NCBI GenBank assembly: GCA_047619485.1
Contig: JBLHKE010000192.1
Location: forward strand, 1-11,214
Direction of reading: 5' to 3'
DNA length: 11,214 bases
Source: JBLHKE01 sp047619485
Lineage (GTDB): Bacteria > Verrucomicrobiota > Verrucomicrobiia > Verrucomicrobiales > DEV007
In this document: positions 1-7,240 of the stretch, piece after piece
How positions within the stretch are numbered: the stretch's first letter is position 1
Layout: each line of letters starts with the position of its first letter
Program-made: the position numbers and the translations under genes
The notes under the pieces: model-generated
Seen by the model: the letters and a program-made list of their open reading frames with translations, nothing else
Told to the model about the DNA's origin: nothing
Database searches by the model: none

Positions 1-10
1 ACGCAGAGTA

Positions 11-179
11 GACTAAGGGGTTGTCAGGAAATAAGTCATACAAAGATGCGCAGGAATTTTAGCCAGTACCAAGGCAGATTTCAGCGATGATAGCGGGCTA
101 TTTGAGTTGGAAGCTAACGCGGGTGATGGCCAAACTAACCAGCAGATTGTAGGAGTTATTTACTGACAAGCCCTAAGTC
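11..179. mobile_element. MITE-like foldback element with 33-bp imperfect terminal inverted repeats
   Basis: Positions 11-43 and 147-179 are inverted copies of each other, matching at 28 of 33 positions when one is reverse-complemented. The outer 26 bp match at 22 of 26, including the shared block TTGTCAG followed two bases later by AAATAA. A weaker second dyad (about 50-64 against 128-143) continues inward, so the whole 169 nt could fold into one long imperfect hairpin, and a small internal palindrome (ATAGC-GG-GCTAT) sits near its centre. There is no credible ORF inside. Size, terminal repeats and lack of coding fit a miniature inverted-repeat transposable element or a palindromic intergenic repeat. 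I found no clean target-site duplication, and only 10 bases of left flank are visible. The right end overlaps the stop codon of the neighbouring hydrolase by 2 nt. It could also serve that gene as a transcription-ending structure. Confidence 0.6.
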
Positions 180-969
180 ACTTCACGTTTTTCGTCACGA
201 ACTCCACCAGCTTCGCCGGGTCTTTCAGGCTGTGAGGATGGTGGCCGACGCCGGGCTTGTGGATGACCTCGATCTCACCGCCGAGTGCCCGATAGCGTTT
301 CTCGAGCACCGCCGTATTCTCGGCGACAGGCACGACTGTGTCCGCATCGCCGACCACATGCAGCAGAGGAACCTTGGCCTTCGCCAGAGGCTCCAAGCCG
401 TCGATCGGGTTGCCCTCGAACGCGAGCGCCTCGGCATCATCCTTGAAGCCGTAGGCGGCCATGCATTGTTTCCACACACCAGCATTTCCACGCGGCCAAC
501 TCTTGATGTCGCAGACCGGCGCGTCGCCGTAGATGCACGACACTTTTTCGGGGTTCTTCTTCGCCCAGTTGTAGATGATCAAGCCACCACGGCTCATCCC
601 CTCGAGGGCAGGTTTTTTGTGAAAGCCTTTTTCCTCGGTCAGAAAGTGATAGAACTGATCCCAGCGCGCGACCGCTTTTGGCGCACCGAACAGATTGCCA
701 ACTTCGCAGTAGACGACATGGTAGCCATTCTCGAGAAGCACCTTGTCGAGTTGTGGCTCGTGCCCGAAGAAACGCGCCCGCCAGATCCAAGGTTTGCCAG
801 CCGCCACGGTTTTCGGCACCACGACTTTGCACGCGGTACCATCCCGGTTGAAATTGAAACAGTCGAAGCCGTGGAAGGCGGATTTTGTCCCATCGAACGG
901 TTCAGGTTCCTGTGCGGATGCGCAGGCGAGCATGAGGAGGGCAACAATCGTAGAAGTAGCGAATTTCAT
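178..969 (-). CDS. Exported alpha/beta hydrolase (serine esterase/peptidase-like)
   Basis: The 263-residue product begins with a typical Sec signal peptide (residues 1-19, likely cut after the ASA before Gln20). An in-frame upstream Met at 1026 would bury this peptide behind 19 extra residues, so the ATG at 967-969 is preferred; no clear Shine-Dalgarno precedes it. The mature part is a single alpha/beta-hydrolase domain. The nucleophile elbow is GMSRGG with Ser126, the acid is probably Asp210 in GDADTVVP, and the base is His243 in GVGHHPHS, so the triad looks complete. An early WIWRARFFGHEPQ block at 61-73 resembles secreted hydrolases common in Planctomycetes and Verrucomicrobia, which are often annotated as prolyl-oligopeptidase-like. 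The substrate is unknown; carbohydrate esters or peptides are possible. It is transcribed alone, divergently from the tRNA. The stop codon TGA at 178-180 lies at the junction with the inverted-repeat element at 11-179. Confidence 0.87.
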   Translation of the reverse strand: MKFATSTIVALLMLACASAQEPEPFDGTKSAFHGFDCFNFNRDGTACKVVVPKTVAAGKPWIWRARFFGHEPQLDKVLLENGYHVVYCEVGNLFGAPKAVARWDQFYHFLTEEKGFHKKPALEGMSRGGLIIYNWAKKNPEKVSCIYGDAPVCDIKSWPRGNAGVWKQCMAAYGFKDDAEALAFEGNPIDGLEPLAKAKVPLLHVVGDADTVVPVAENTAVLEKRYRALGGEIEVIHKPGVGHHPHSLKDPAKLVEFVTKNVK

Positions 970-1025
970 TGAGGCAAAAATGGCATGGGTAGCGGACGAA
1001 ACAAGAATTTCCGCACAGCAGGGCA

Positions 1026-1053
1026 TTGCAAAAGCGCTAGCACCTGCTAGGAT
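1026..1053 (+). promoter_or_regulatory. Putative sigma70-type promoter of tRNA-Val
   Basis: TTGCAA at 1026-1031 and TAGGAT at 1048-1053 are separated by 16 bp, and a TG dinucleotide at 1045-1046 gives an extended -10. Each hexamer matches four of six consensus bases. Initiation would fall near 1060, about 13 nt upstream of the mature tRNA 5' end, a normal leader for a single tRNA gene. This is seen by eye only. Confidence 0.45.
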
Positions 1054-1072
1054 ACGAGTCGTTCACGGAAAA

Positions 1073-1147
1073 GCGCGATTAGCTCAGGGGTAGAGCATAT
1101 GCTTCACACGCATGGGGTCGCAGGTTCAAATCCTGCATCGCGCACCA
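1073..1147 (+). tRNA. tRNA-Val, anticodon CAC, CCA encoded
   Basis: A complete cloverleaf can be folded. The acceptor stem GCGCGAT pairs with ATCGCGC over 7 bp. The D arm is GCTC-AGGGGTA-GAGC. The anticodon arm TATGC-TTCACAC-GCATG has four Watson-Crick pairs and one closing G-U. The T arm is GCAGG-TTCAAAT-CCTGC. The discriminator is A73, followed by an encoded CCA at 1145-1147. The seven-base anticodon loop places CAC at positions 34-36, reading GUG valine codons. The variable loop is 5 nt and the total length is 75 nt. It is a single gene with no neighbouring tRNAs, between the divergent hydrolase and the convergent channel gene. I see no repeated 3' tRNA end in the window that would mark an integrated element. 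Confidence 0.97.
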
Positions 1148-1326
1148 CTTTCTCAGATAGGTGGAGGTTCGCCCGCCAACTGATTTGAAGAGTTTGGGGA
1201 GACTGCGGCTTGAGCTCTGGGAAGTTTAAGCTGAACTGAAAGCCTAAGATAAAGTTAGCGCTTGAGGGCTGCAGTTGTCGCGGGACTTGCCAGAGCTCCC
1301 TCGGCTGGATGCTGAGGCTCAGTGAA

Positions 1327-1348
1327 TTTGGCATCCTGCCGAATTTTT
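1327..1348 (+). terminator. Possible intrinsic terminator downstream of tRNA-Val
   Basis: TTTGGCA (1327-1333) pairs with TGCCGAA (1337-1343) as a 7-bp stem with one G-U and a 3-nt loop, followed by five T at 1344-1348. It lies 180 nt after the tRNA and just beyond the 3' end of the convergent channel gene, so it could end plus-strand transcripts before they run antisense into that gene. The stem is short, and as a minus-strand terminator it would be weak. Confidence 0.35.
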
Positions 1349-1371
1349 ACTACCCGAACCACACAAATCGC

Positions 1372-4300
1372 CTAGCTCTTCAAATCGCCGAGCATGCCCT
1401 CTGGCACCGTCCGGATGTGCAGATCCTGCTGCGGGAAGGCGATCTCGATTTCGTTCTCACGGAAGATCTTGTCGACCGCAAAATGGAGATCGCTAGCTGC
1501 GCGGACGAGATCGTCTGCGCCGCGGATGAACACTCGCAACTCGAAATCGAGCGAACTTGCCCCGAAGGCACTGAAGACGACAGCGGGCGCAGGATCCTTT
1601 AGGGCGATCTTGTTCTCCTTGGCAACCTCTAGAAGCAGCTTGCGCGCGAGCTCGGTGTCCGACCCGTAGGCGATGCCGACCGGAATCTCGATACGGTTGA
1701 CAACGTCGGTGAGCGTCCAGTTGACCAGCTGGCCGGTGATGAATTCCTTGTTCGGCACCAGCAGCTCTTTGTTGCCACGATCGCGGATGGTGGTCGCGCG
1801 CATGCGGATCTGGGTGACGGTGCCATTGACGCCACCGACGGTGATGAAATCACCGAGGCGGATCGGCCGCTCGAACAACAGAATGAGGCCAGCAACGAAG
1901 TTGGCGAACACTTCCTGTAGACCGAAGCCGATCCCGAGCGTGATCGCGGCGGCGATCCACTGCACCTTCCCCCAGGTGATATCAACGTAAGCGAAGGCAG
2001 TAATGATCCCAACCAGCACGATGATGTAGCGCACCACGGTGGTCGCCGTGTAGCTGCCACCAGGCTTTAATTTCAAACGCTGGAGCACGGTGATCTCGAG
2101 CAGGCCCGGAATGTTCCGCGCGGCGAAGTAGGTGACGAAGAGCGTGATGATCGAGAGGAACAAATCAGCGAGGCTGACGAAGGGTCTCTTCTTCAGGTTG
2201 GGAACGATTTTTTCTAGGCCGACCTCCTCCCTCTTGGCAGACTCCCCAGAAGCAAGGTTGAGGACGCCGCTCGCGTCGCCGTCCCCCACTGAAGCGGTTG
2301 AGGCTGGAGCTGTCGACCAGAGCTTGACGCCATCGAACACCTTCAGCGATGGCGCAACCTCGACCCAGACGCCCCAGAGGCCGAAGACGATCAGCAGGGT
2401 TGCCGTCATGCGGATGAGCGCCTGCGTCTGCTCTTTGACGAGGGTGATATCGACCAAATCTGCCTCGATCTCGGCGATGTTTGGTGTGCCTGGCGCCTCT
2501 TCGCCACTCGCCACTTTTTCCCGCTCGGCTTGCGCGGCACGGAAGGCGGCGAGCCTCTGCGCAAAGGCGACCCGGCGGCGGGAGATGATCAGTAGCCGCA
2601 TCACGACGGACGAGACCAAGATGACCGCCAGCACCAACCAGATCGAGAGCCGGATGCGCCAGACGAGCTCTCCGACGGTGTAGTAGTAGCCGAGGTAGGT
2701 GGCGAGCCCAAGACCGATCACGATACCGAGAATCATCAGGTAGACCGGGTAGGCGCACCCCTCCCACAAGGTCTTTCGACTCGCGGCCATCAGGCCGACC
2801 GATGGCCTCAGCACCTTGAATGCGAAGACGGCGATCACCAGCATGGTGAAAATGAAACACACCCGGCTGGCTGGTCTGAAATCGAGCGAGTAGAAGCCTT
2901 CGCGCAGGAATGTCAGCGGGATGACGAACAGCATCGCGAGGCTGAACGCTTTGTAGAGCAACGCCGCCTTCGGGGCGGGTAAGCCGAGATGGCACTGCAA
3001 CAGGCCGCGCGGACGGCACACACCTCGCGCAATCGCCAGTGCGGCCGTGGGGAATATCACCGCCTGTAGCGCACCGCTGATCAGCTCTCCCCACGAACCG
3101 ATCGCGACCGCCTGGCTGCTGCGCCAGAAGATGAAGCTAATTGTCAGCGGGATTGGAACGGCGATCAGCAAGGTATAGAGTAGAGCCTCGAGGGTCGGTC
3201 GATAGACGCGGGCGTTGCGCTTGGCTGCGACATCACCGGCGCTGGCTAGCTTGTGTTTATAGCTGCGCCGGTAGCGGATGAGATAGATGAGGATGCCGAG
3301 CACCAGCCCCCACAGCACGATGTTGTCGAGCAGATCACCAACTAGCTGACGACTAAGCCCCAGCCACTCTGATGCTGAGAACAAGGTGCTGATCGCTTTG
3401 AGATCCAGACTGAAATCGCTGGCGTGGAGGGCCGGCGCGCTACGGATCCAGAGGATGCGCAGCTCGATGAAGTCCGTGTATTTCTGAACCCTTTTTAGCA
3501 GATCCCGGCGCACGGCGAGAGTGTCGACGAGGGCGTTCGTGTAGGCGCGGTAGTCGTTGATCAGGTCATCGAGATGCTCACGCTTGGCAACGAGCAAAAT
3601 CCGCGCCTTCTCCTCGCTCCCCTTTCCGATCTCAGCGACCAACTTCTTAACGGCACCCTCGAGATCAGAGACTTCATCCCGTCGGCGGTTCTCGAGGATC
3701 GCAAACTCGCGCCGCGCCAGCGCTAGCGTTTTGACACCGCTGCGGAGTTCGAGTTTGATCTCCTCCACACGCGGTAAATCACGGCGCTCGTCGCGCAGCA
3801 TGTCCCCTACCCCCTGGTCGAGCCGCAGCCCAACCGCCTCGTTGAGGTCGACCTGCTCGACCACATCCTCGTGGTGGCGGTCTATCTGTTCGAGCGAATT
3901 AGTGAGCGTTACCAGACCCTGGTTCGTGCGCGCAATCTTGGAAACCAACCCTTCGGTTCCAACCCGATCTTGTGCGAGTTTCGCGTTCCCTCGGGCGAGC
4001 TTCGCCAGTGCATCGGGAAGCGCCTTGTCCTTCGCCCTGCTAGCGGCCTCGTCCGCCACCTGCTCGGCGACCGCCGCACGCCGGGCATCCAGCTTCCGCT
4101 GCGCTGAGGTTGCCAATTTTACCAGCCCCTCGCTCTCCCGGACAGAGTAGTCTCGCCTGATCGATAAAAGTTCTCCGCCAGCGCGGTAGTATTTCTTCTC
4201 CTCTTCGAGCGCTGCCAGCGTGTTCTCCAGCAATATTTGTCTCGCTGCGAGGCGCTGTTGCTCGAACTCGGTCTGTGGAGATCCGGCCAACCTCGTCTCG

Positions 4301-4830
4301 AGCGCCGCCAGATCTGAACGTTCCTGCGCGACCAGCTCAGGAATCTTATCGAGCCGGCGGACCCGACGTTCCGCCTCATCCTCGAGCACCTGACGTCTCG
4401 CCTTCGCCGCAGCACTTTTGGCCTGAGCCTCGCTGACGAGCAGCTCGAGTTCTCCGACGGACTTTGGCAACGCGTCAGGATCGGTCGCCGGCTGGGCTAG
4501 GCGGGTGGGGAGCGAGGCCAGTAGTGATTGGACTTCGCCCGTCTCTTTCTGGATGTTTGCAGTGCGCTGCGCGTAGCTCTTCGCGCTGGCGGCGGCGACA
4601 TCGATCTCCTTGCGCTGCTCGAGCAGGGAGCGCAGCGCCAGAGCGACCGGAGACTTATCGTCCTCGGCCAGCCCCGCCACTTTCGCCTCGATCTCATCCA
4701 CGCTCCCAAGTGACTCGACCACCGGCGGGGCGATCGGCTCAAGGGGTGGATCCGGTGCCGGCTCCTGCCCGAAAACTGCCAAAGTGAACAGCCGCGATAG
4801 GATCAGAAAAATGAGGAGGTCGAGGCGCAT
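1372..4830 (-). CDS. MscK/MscM-type large mechanosensitive ion channel (MscS superfamily)
   Basis: The 1152-residue product would be an inner-membrane tension-gated channel that releases solutes on hypo-osmotic shock. Residues 1-21 form a signal peptide. About 45-480 are charged, Ala/Leu/Glu/Arg-rich and predicted coiled coil, corresponding to the periplasmic domain of MscK/MscM. About eleven membrane segments follow (roughly 503-518, 545-569, 583-602, 627-643, 656-672, 694-715, 728-750, 808-826, 886-904, 932-950, 956-987). The last contains the Gly/Ala-rich pore helix (AAAITLGIGFGLQEVFANF). The cytoplasmic MscS beta domain and vestibule occupy about 985-1140, with diagnostic blocks FERPIRLGDFITVGG, RATTIRD, LLVPNKEFI, NWTLTD and AYGSD. 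Length is close to E. coli MscK (about 1120 residues). The start at 4828-4830 is preceded by AGGAAGG with 3-nt spacing, one of the few recognisable ribosome-binding sites here. It follows the SGNH hydrolase gene by 54 nt on the same strand. MscK and MscM cannot be told apart from sequence reading alone. Confidence 0.95.
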   Translation of the reverse strand: MRLDLLIFLILSRLFTLAVFGQEPAPDPPLEPIAPPVVESLGSVDEIEAKVAGLAEDDKSPVALALRSLLEQRKEIDVAAASAKSYAQRTANIQKETGEVQSLLASLPTRLAQPATDPDALPKSVGELELLVSEAQAKSAAAKARRQVLEDEAERRVRRLDKIPELVAQERSDLAALETRLAGSPQTEFEQQRLAARQILLENTLAALEEEKKYYRAGGELLSIRRDYSVRESEGLVKLATSAQRKLDARRAAVAEQVADEAASRAKDKALPDALAKLARGNAKLAQDRVGTEGLVSKIARTNQGLVTLTNSLEQIDRHHEDVVEQVDLNEAVGLRLDQGVGDMLRDERRDLPRVEEIKLELRSGVKTLALARREFAILENRRRDEVSDLEGAVKKLVAEIGKGSEEKARILLVAKREHLDDLINDYRAYTNALVDTLAVRRDLLKRVQKYTDFIELRILWIRSAPALHASDFSLDLKAISTLFSASEWLGLSRQLVGDLLDNIVLWGLVLGILIYLIRYRRSYKHKLASAGDVAAKRNARVYRPTLEALLYTLLIAVPIPLTISFIFWRSSQAVAIGSWGELISGALQAVIFPTAALAIARGVCRPRGLLQCHLGLPAPKAALLYKAFSLAMLFVIPLTFLREGFYSLDFRPASRVCFIFTMLVIAVFAFKVLRPSVGLMAASRKTLWEGCAYPVYLMILGIVIGLGLATYLGYYYTVGELVWRIRLSIWLVLAVILVSSVVMRLLIISRRRVAFAQRLAAFRAAQAEREKVASGEEAPGTPNIAEIEADLVDITLVKEQTQALIRMTATLLIVFGLWGVWVEVAPSLKVFDGVKLWSTAPASTASVGDGDASGVLNLASGESAKREEVGLEKIVPNLKKRPFVSLADLFLSIITLFVTYFAARNIPGLLEITVLQRLKLKPGGSYTATTVVRYIIVLVGIITAFAYVDITWGKVQWIAAAITLGIGFGLQEVFANFVAGLILLFERPIRLGDFITVGGVNGTVTQIRMRATTIRDRGNKELLVPNKEFITGQLVNWTLTDVVNRIEIPVGIAYGSDTELARKLLLEVAKENKIALKDPAPAVVFSAFGASSLDFELRVFIRGADDLVRAASDLHFAVDKIFRENEIEIAFPQQDLHIRTVPEGMLGDLKS

Positions 4831-4833
4831 CGT

Positions 4834-4840
4834 CCTTCCT
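4834..4840 (-). promoter_or_regulatory. Shine-Dalgarno site of the mechanosensitive channel gene
   Basis: On the minus strand AGGAAGG ends 3 nt before the ATG at 4828-4830. It supports this start and is unusually clear for a window in which most genes lack a recognisable ribosome-binding site. It also fits translation of an internal gene of a polycistronic message. Confidence 0.55.
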
Positions 4841-4884
4841 ACTTACGACAGGCTGTGGGGTTCTCCACGCAAATTTTCTGTAGT

Positions 4885-7173
4885 CTACTTGAGGCGCACG
4901 GACCAGCCGCCGGACGATTTTCGCGCTAGTTCGAGCACCGTCAACGACTCGGGTGAGTACTTGTTGAGATCGGACTTCACCAGCGTGAAGTGCAATTCTG
5001 GCGGGTAGGGATTGGTCGGCCGCCCGGTGCGAGCAAAGAAGAGTTCGGCATTGATCCCGAACGTGCTCTCGTTTTTTCCAAGAGCGTACTCGTGCAGGTA
5101 GAGATAGCTGCGCGGGATCGCAACCGAGTAGCGCGTGCGACCGTTCGGCAGCTGCGTGCGCTTCGCCGTGAGTTCCTCTTTGTTGAGCTCGCGGTTGTAC
5201 CAATCACCGAACACCGACACACGCAGTTCGCTCATCCGTTCGGGCTGACCATCGACGCCAAATTTCACCCGGACGATATCGACATAGCCAAACTTGTGAC
5301 GCTTCTTGAACGGGCGGGCATCGAGTTGGAATTCCAGGATCAGGGGAGTGATCTGCTCGTCCCCCTGCAGTGGAATGTTGTCGACGTCAAAATTGAGCAC
5401 GAGGTTCTTGATGCTCGCCTGGGCAATAAAGTTGACCCGCCCGTCAGCCGAGGCCTCCCCCTTCAGGTAGCGCACCGGATTGATCATCGGAACTACCTCG
5501 TCAAGCCCGATGTTGCGTGATGCCTCCAGCGTGCGGACGAAGCGCAGCACCTGCCCACCGACATCGAGTGTCAGCACCAGCTCGTCGCGTACCGAAAAAT
5601 CGCCGCTCGCAGCAGAGGCGTTAAATTTCAGCCCAAGGCTCTGCTTGGCACCCGGCTGCACGCTGAATTCACCCGCTTCTTTCTGCCCGTTCCAAGCAGC
5701 GGAGTAAGTCCCGCTGGCCGCGGCAGCGCCGGTTGCCACCAAGTCGCAGTTCACCGCGAAGGCTGCACCGCGAACGTTCTCGGAGCCGACATCCCAGACC
5801 ACACCAACGGGCGTGATCGCCGCAGCGAATACCGGTGAATATGAGCGGGCAGTATCGGTTACAATCACCGGAACGAAAACACGCGGAGCATCTGCTGGGA
5901 AATCGAAACTCGCACCGTCTCTGGTCTGGTAAGCGACCTTGTAGACCTGCGCTTTACCGGCGGCGAGTTCGAAGGTGACCGCTTCGATTGCTGGAAGCAT
6001 CCCAGCGATCGGCAACAGTAGCAGCTGACCCTCCGTGTCGTTTTCCGTGAGGTTTTTCATTTTAAATTCGAGCACCGCCTTACCTCCGGAACCGAGGGTC
6101 ACGAACCCCTTGATGCGATACGGCTCCTCCGGGGTGCCATCGCGCAATGCCCTGAAGATAGCATCGCCCATCTGCAAGTGCGCGCTCGGATTCGGATGCA
6201 CGCCGTCGTTATTCTCCGCATCGTGATCGAAGTAGGCACTTCGATAATGAGCGCCGATCGACTGCCGCGCCGCTCCGACCTCCGTGCCGGCAAGCGTCCC
6301 GGGCGCCTTGAGGGTGACACTCGAGAGGTCGAAGTAGAACACGTCGAGCTTGGCAGCAACCTCTCGCATCGCTCCCGAGTACGGCCGAGTGAATGCGATG
6401 TCCGAAATATTGCCATCACGCAGCGTGTTGCTCGGCCCCAACAGTATGACATCTGCACCAGTCGATTTGACGTAGCGCACCGAGAGCTCGAGCGCCTCGC
6501 TGTAGGTCGCAAGGCCGAGCTCGAGGAGCGCGTCGTTGATGCCGAAATTGATCAGCACGAGGTCGGGGTTGTTGACCAGGCCGTCCGCGGTGATGCGCGC
6601 GAGTGCGTGCAGGCTGACGCGACCGTTCATGCCGAGGTTCTCCAGCGTGATCTCATCGCCGATGACCGGCTCTCTTTTAGACCACTTCGCCTTCTCCGGT
6701 ACGATATCGCGCACGCCGCCTGTGTAGAAAAATTCGTCCGCCAGATGCGCGGCGAAGTGACCGTGGTAGGACTTGTGGGAGTTCTCCCGATCCTCGTCGT
6801 AGCTCATGTAGCGCGTCACGCTATCGCCGATCGCCGCGATGTGGACGGGCAAGCGCTTCTGCAATCGCTTGAAAGTGTGCGGCAACCATTTCTCAAAGTT
6901 CGCCCGCTGCTCCACCGTCAACTCCGTAGTACCCTCGAGCAATTCAACCAGCGCCTCGGCCTGGATCTTCTCCAGCTCGACCTTGGCTTTCACCTCAGCC
7001 CGAGCTTTCGCCGCCGCAGCTTCGGGATCGAGCTTCTCGACCACTGGGGTTTCGACCTCTTGGCAGAACGCGCTCAAGACCCCAAACGGGCTGAGCAGGA
7101 ACAGCACGAGGGCACACATACCACGGCGCAAGGCGGGGTGGTGGTTAGAAACTCGAAGCAGGCACGACATCAT
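4885..7173 (-). CDS. Exported SGNH/GDSL-family hydrolase with long beta-rich C-terminal region
   Basis: With the ATG at 7171-7173 the product is 762 residues. An upstream in-frame ATG at 7224 would add 17 basic residues; the chosen start places a hydrophobic signal segment at about 19-37. An adjacent second ATG (7168-7170) is equally possible. Residues 50-95 are Ala/Lys/Glu-rich. The SGNH domain spans about 105-345. Block I is AAIGDSVTRY with Ser118, block II has the oxyanion Gly in NLGMNGRVS, block III is NFGINDALLE with Asn213, and block V is DGVHPN with Asp323 and His326. The catalytic set is therefore complete. About 345-762 is beta-rich with no clear family. Its last roughly 180 residues, with an IPRSYL block followed by GINAELFF, faintly recall CBM9-like carbohydrate-binding domains. 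SGNH enzymes remove acyl groups from glycans, lipids or peptidoglycan; the substrate here is unknown. It is the first gene of a probable two-gene unit with the downstream channel. Confidence 0.92.
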   Translation of the reverse strand: MMSCLLRVSNHHPALRRGMCALVLFLLSPFGVLSAFCQEVETPVVEKLDPEAAAAKARAEVKAKVELEKIQAEALVELLEGTTELTVEQRANFEKWLPHTFKRLQKRLPVHIAAIGDSVTRYMSYDEDRENSHKSYHGHFAAHLADEFFYTGGVRDIVPEKAKWSKREPVIGDEITLENLGMNGRVSLHALARITADGLVNNPDLVLINFGINDALLELGLATYSEALELSVRYVKSTGADVILLGPSNTLRDGNISDIAFTRPYSGAMREVAAKLDVFYFDLSSVTLKAPGTLAGTEVGAARQSIGAHYRSAYFDHDAENNDGVHPNPSAHLQMGDAIFRALRDGTPEEPYRIKGFVTLGSGGKAVLEFKMKNLTENDTEGQLLLLPIAGMLPAIEAVTFELAAGKAQVYKVAYQTRDGASFDFPADAPRVFVPVIVTDTARSYSPVFAAAITPVGVVWDVGSENVRGAAFAVNCDLVATGAAAASGTYSAAWNGQKEAGEFSVQPGAKQSLGLKFNASAASGDFSVRDELVLTLDVGGQVLRFVRTLEASRNIGLDEVVPMINPVRYLKGEASADGRVNFIAQASIKNLVLNFDVDNIPLQGDEQITPLILEFQLDARPFKKRHKFGYVDIVRVKFGVDGQPERMSELRVSVFGDWYNRELNKEELTAKRTQLPNGRTRYSVAIPRSYLYLHEYALGKNESTFGINAELFFARTGRPTNPYPPELHFTLVKSDLNKYSPESLTVLELARKSSGGWSVRLK

Positions 7174-7206
7174 TTTTCTCAGTCCACCAAAGCCTACTTT
7201 CCGCCT

Positions 7207-7234
7207 TTTACAATTGAGCCGCAAAGATTATTGT
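7207..7234 (+). promoter_or_regulatory. Putative promoter of the ALDH-like gene, giving a leaderless or near-leaderless mRNA
   Basis: TTTACA at 7207-7212 (five of six consensus) and TATTGT at 7229-7234 (four of six) are separated by 16 bp. Seven bases beyond the -10 falls on the ATG at 7241, so the transcript would start at or next to the start codon. No Shine-Dalgarno precedes that ATG, which is consistent. The site lies in the 67-nt gap between the divergent SGNH and ALDH-like genes. By-eye call. Confidence 0.35.
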
Positions 7235-7240
7235 GTGGCG

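Noticed and set aside
232..972. Plus-strand 246-codon frame antisense to the alpha/beta hydrolase
   Set aside because: The minus-strand frame carries the signal peptide and complete catalytic triad; the plus-strand frame is its mirror in GC-rich DNA and has no family features.
1073..1147. tRNA-Val as an attachment site of an integrated element
   Set aside because: No integrase gene and no second copy of the tRNA 3' end is visible in the window.
1212..1298. 9-bp inverted repeat GAGCTCTGG / CCAGAGCTC with 69-nt spacer
   Set aside because: Both arms contain the self-palindrome GAGCTC, the spacer is long, and nothing nearby suggests a function. Likely chance.
1104..1334. Minus-strand frame of 76 codons ending in DAGFEPATP
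   Set aside because: The GFEPATP string is the familiar artefact of translating the reverse complement of a tRNA T arm. The frame overlaps tRNA-Val and has no ribosome-binding site.
2165..3094. Minus-strand 309-codon frame inside the channel gene
   Set aside because: It is a shifted frame of the mechanosensitive channel, rich in Arg/Pro/Gly with no domain, while the channel frame is continuous and conserved.
6839..7240. N-terminal extension of the ALDH-like frame
   Set aside because: It would lie antisense over the SGNH hydrolase start and has no ALDH similarity. Family similarity begins soon after the ATG at 7241.
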